This document shows, one piece after another, positions 63,729-64,000 of a stretch of DNA of 64,000 bases. The stretch comes from Melieria omissa. Its lineage: Eukaryota; Arthropoda; Insecta; Diptera; Ulidiidae. The first letter of the stretch is position 1, and every line of letters begins with the position of its first letter. The notes beneath the pieces are model-generated. The model made no database searches. It was not told the DNA's origin and worked only from the letters and a program-made list of their open reading frames with translations. Position numbers and translations under genes: made by a program. Where the stretch lies: positions 115,950,936-116,014,935 of the forward strand of contig OZ020267.1 in the NCBI GenBank assembly GCA_963971225.1, read 5' to 3'.

Positions 63729-64000
63729 GTAAGTTAACGGTTGTGCTCGCAGGTAATGCTAGCGGGTAGCTGCTGCACACTGCGCTTGATCGCCGCGCAG
63801 CTTTGAATGAGTCTTTCGCCTCGTCTTGCCGCACCGTCAGATGTTGCGGCGCAGCGCGACGTGTTGCGTTGCTTTTTGGGGGCCACAACTTACCTATACG
63901 CATTTGCTGCCTTTTGTCTGGTTGTGGCTGTGTTGCTTTTAATTATTTTATGCCGGAATGTTGATGAACTTTTGTGCTAGTTTATGAAGTACAACAACTT

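Overview
The window reads as nuclear DNA of a higher dipteran, most likely a tephritid fruit fly. The support is: compact genes with 53-83 bp introns, a ZAD-type C2H2 zinc-finger gene (an insect expansion), a TMEM33-type Kr-h2 gene, AT-rich intergenic DNA with CATACATATGTATG-type microsatellites, and a dense set of short DNA transposons plus a tRNA-derived SINE. The fly assignment is solid; the family assignment is inference.

Layout. From 1.5 to 28.4 kb lies a gene-bearing part. Four genes are on the minus strand: a 1-acylglycerol-3-phosphate acyltransferase (1.50-2.46 kb), a ZAD zinc-finger protein with nine C2H2 fingers (8.56-10.66 kb), a very large low-complexity protein of about 1,650 residues with a C-terminal beta-propeller-like region (12.17-18.06 kb; not recognised), and the tRNA-splicing ligase RtcB (19.97-21.75 kb; five exons that rebuild a 506-residue protein with every key residue). 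One gene is on the plus strand: Kr-h2/TMEM33 (26.63-28.40 kb; four exons, 270 residues). I rebuilt exon joins by hand from GT/AG sites and reading phase. The genes look unrelated in pathway, so no operon-like logic is claimed.

From 33.5 to 47 kb the window is a transposon graveyard: a SINE, nested inverted-repeat elements, an internally deleted mauritiana-type mariner, two TTAA-flanked piggyBac-type non-autonomous elements (one sitting inside another element), a terminal-inverted-repeat element full of GGGTTGTGAACC motifs, and a 5'-truncated non-LTR retrotransposon with an open reverse-transcriptase frame and a 14 bp target-site duplication. Two more Tc1/mariner-type remnants abut at 58.9-60.1 kb. 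Other elements with clear target-site duplications lie at 6.4 kb and 18.6-19.6 kb.

From 47 to 64 kb I find no convincing protein-coding gene. It does hold a 25 bp motif repeated six times in three pairs (47.3-47.5, 49.8 and 60.7 kb). Two copies continue into CCTCCACGTG, which matches the core of the juvenile-hormone response element known from insect Kr-h1 promoters (GGCCTCCACGTG). Kr-h1 and Kr-h2 are neighbours in Drosophila as I recall, so I infer that 47-64 kb is the upstream and 5'-untranslated part of Kr-h1 on the plus strand, with the coding exons beyond the window. This extended, multi-copy hormone-response array is the most interesting signal here.
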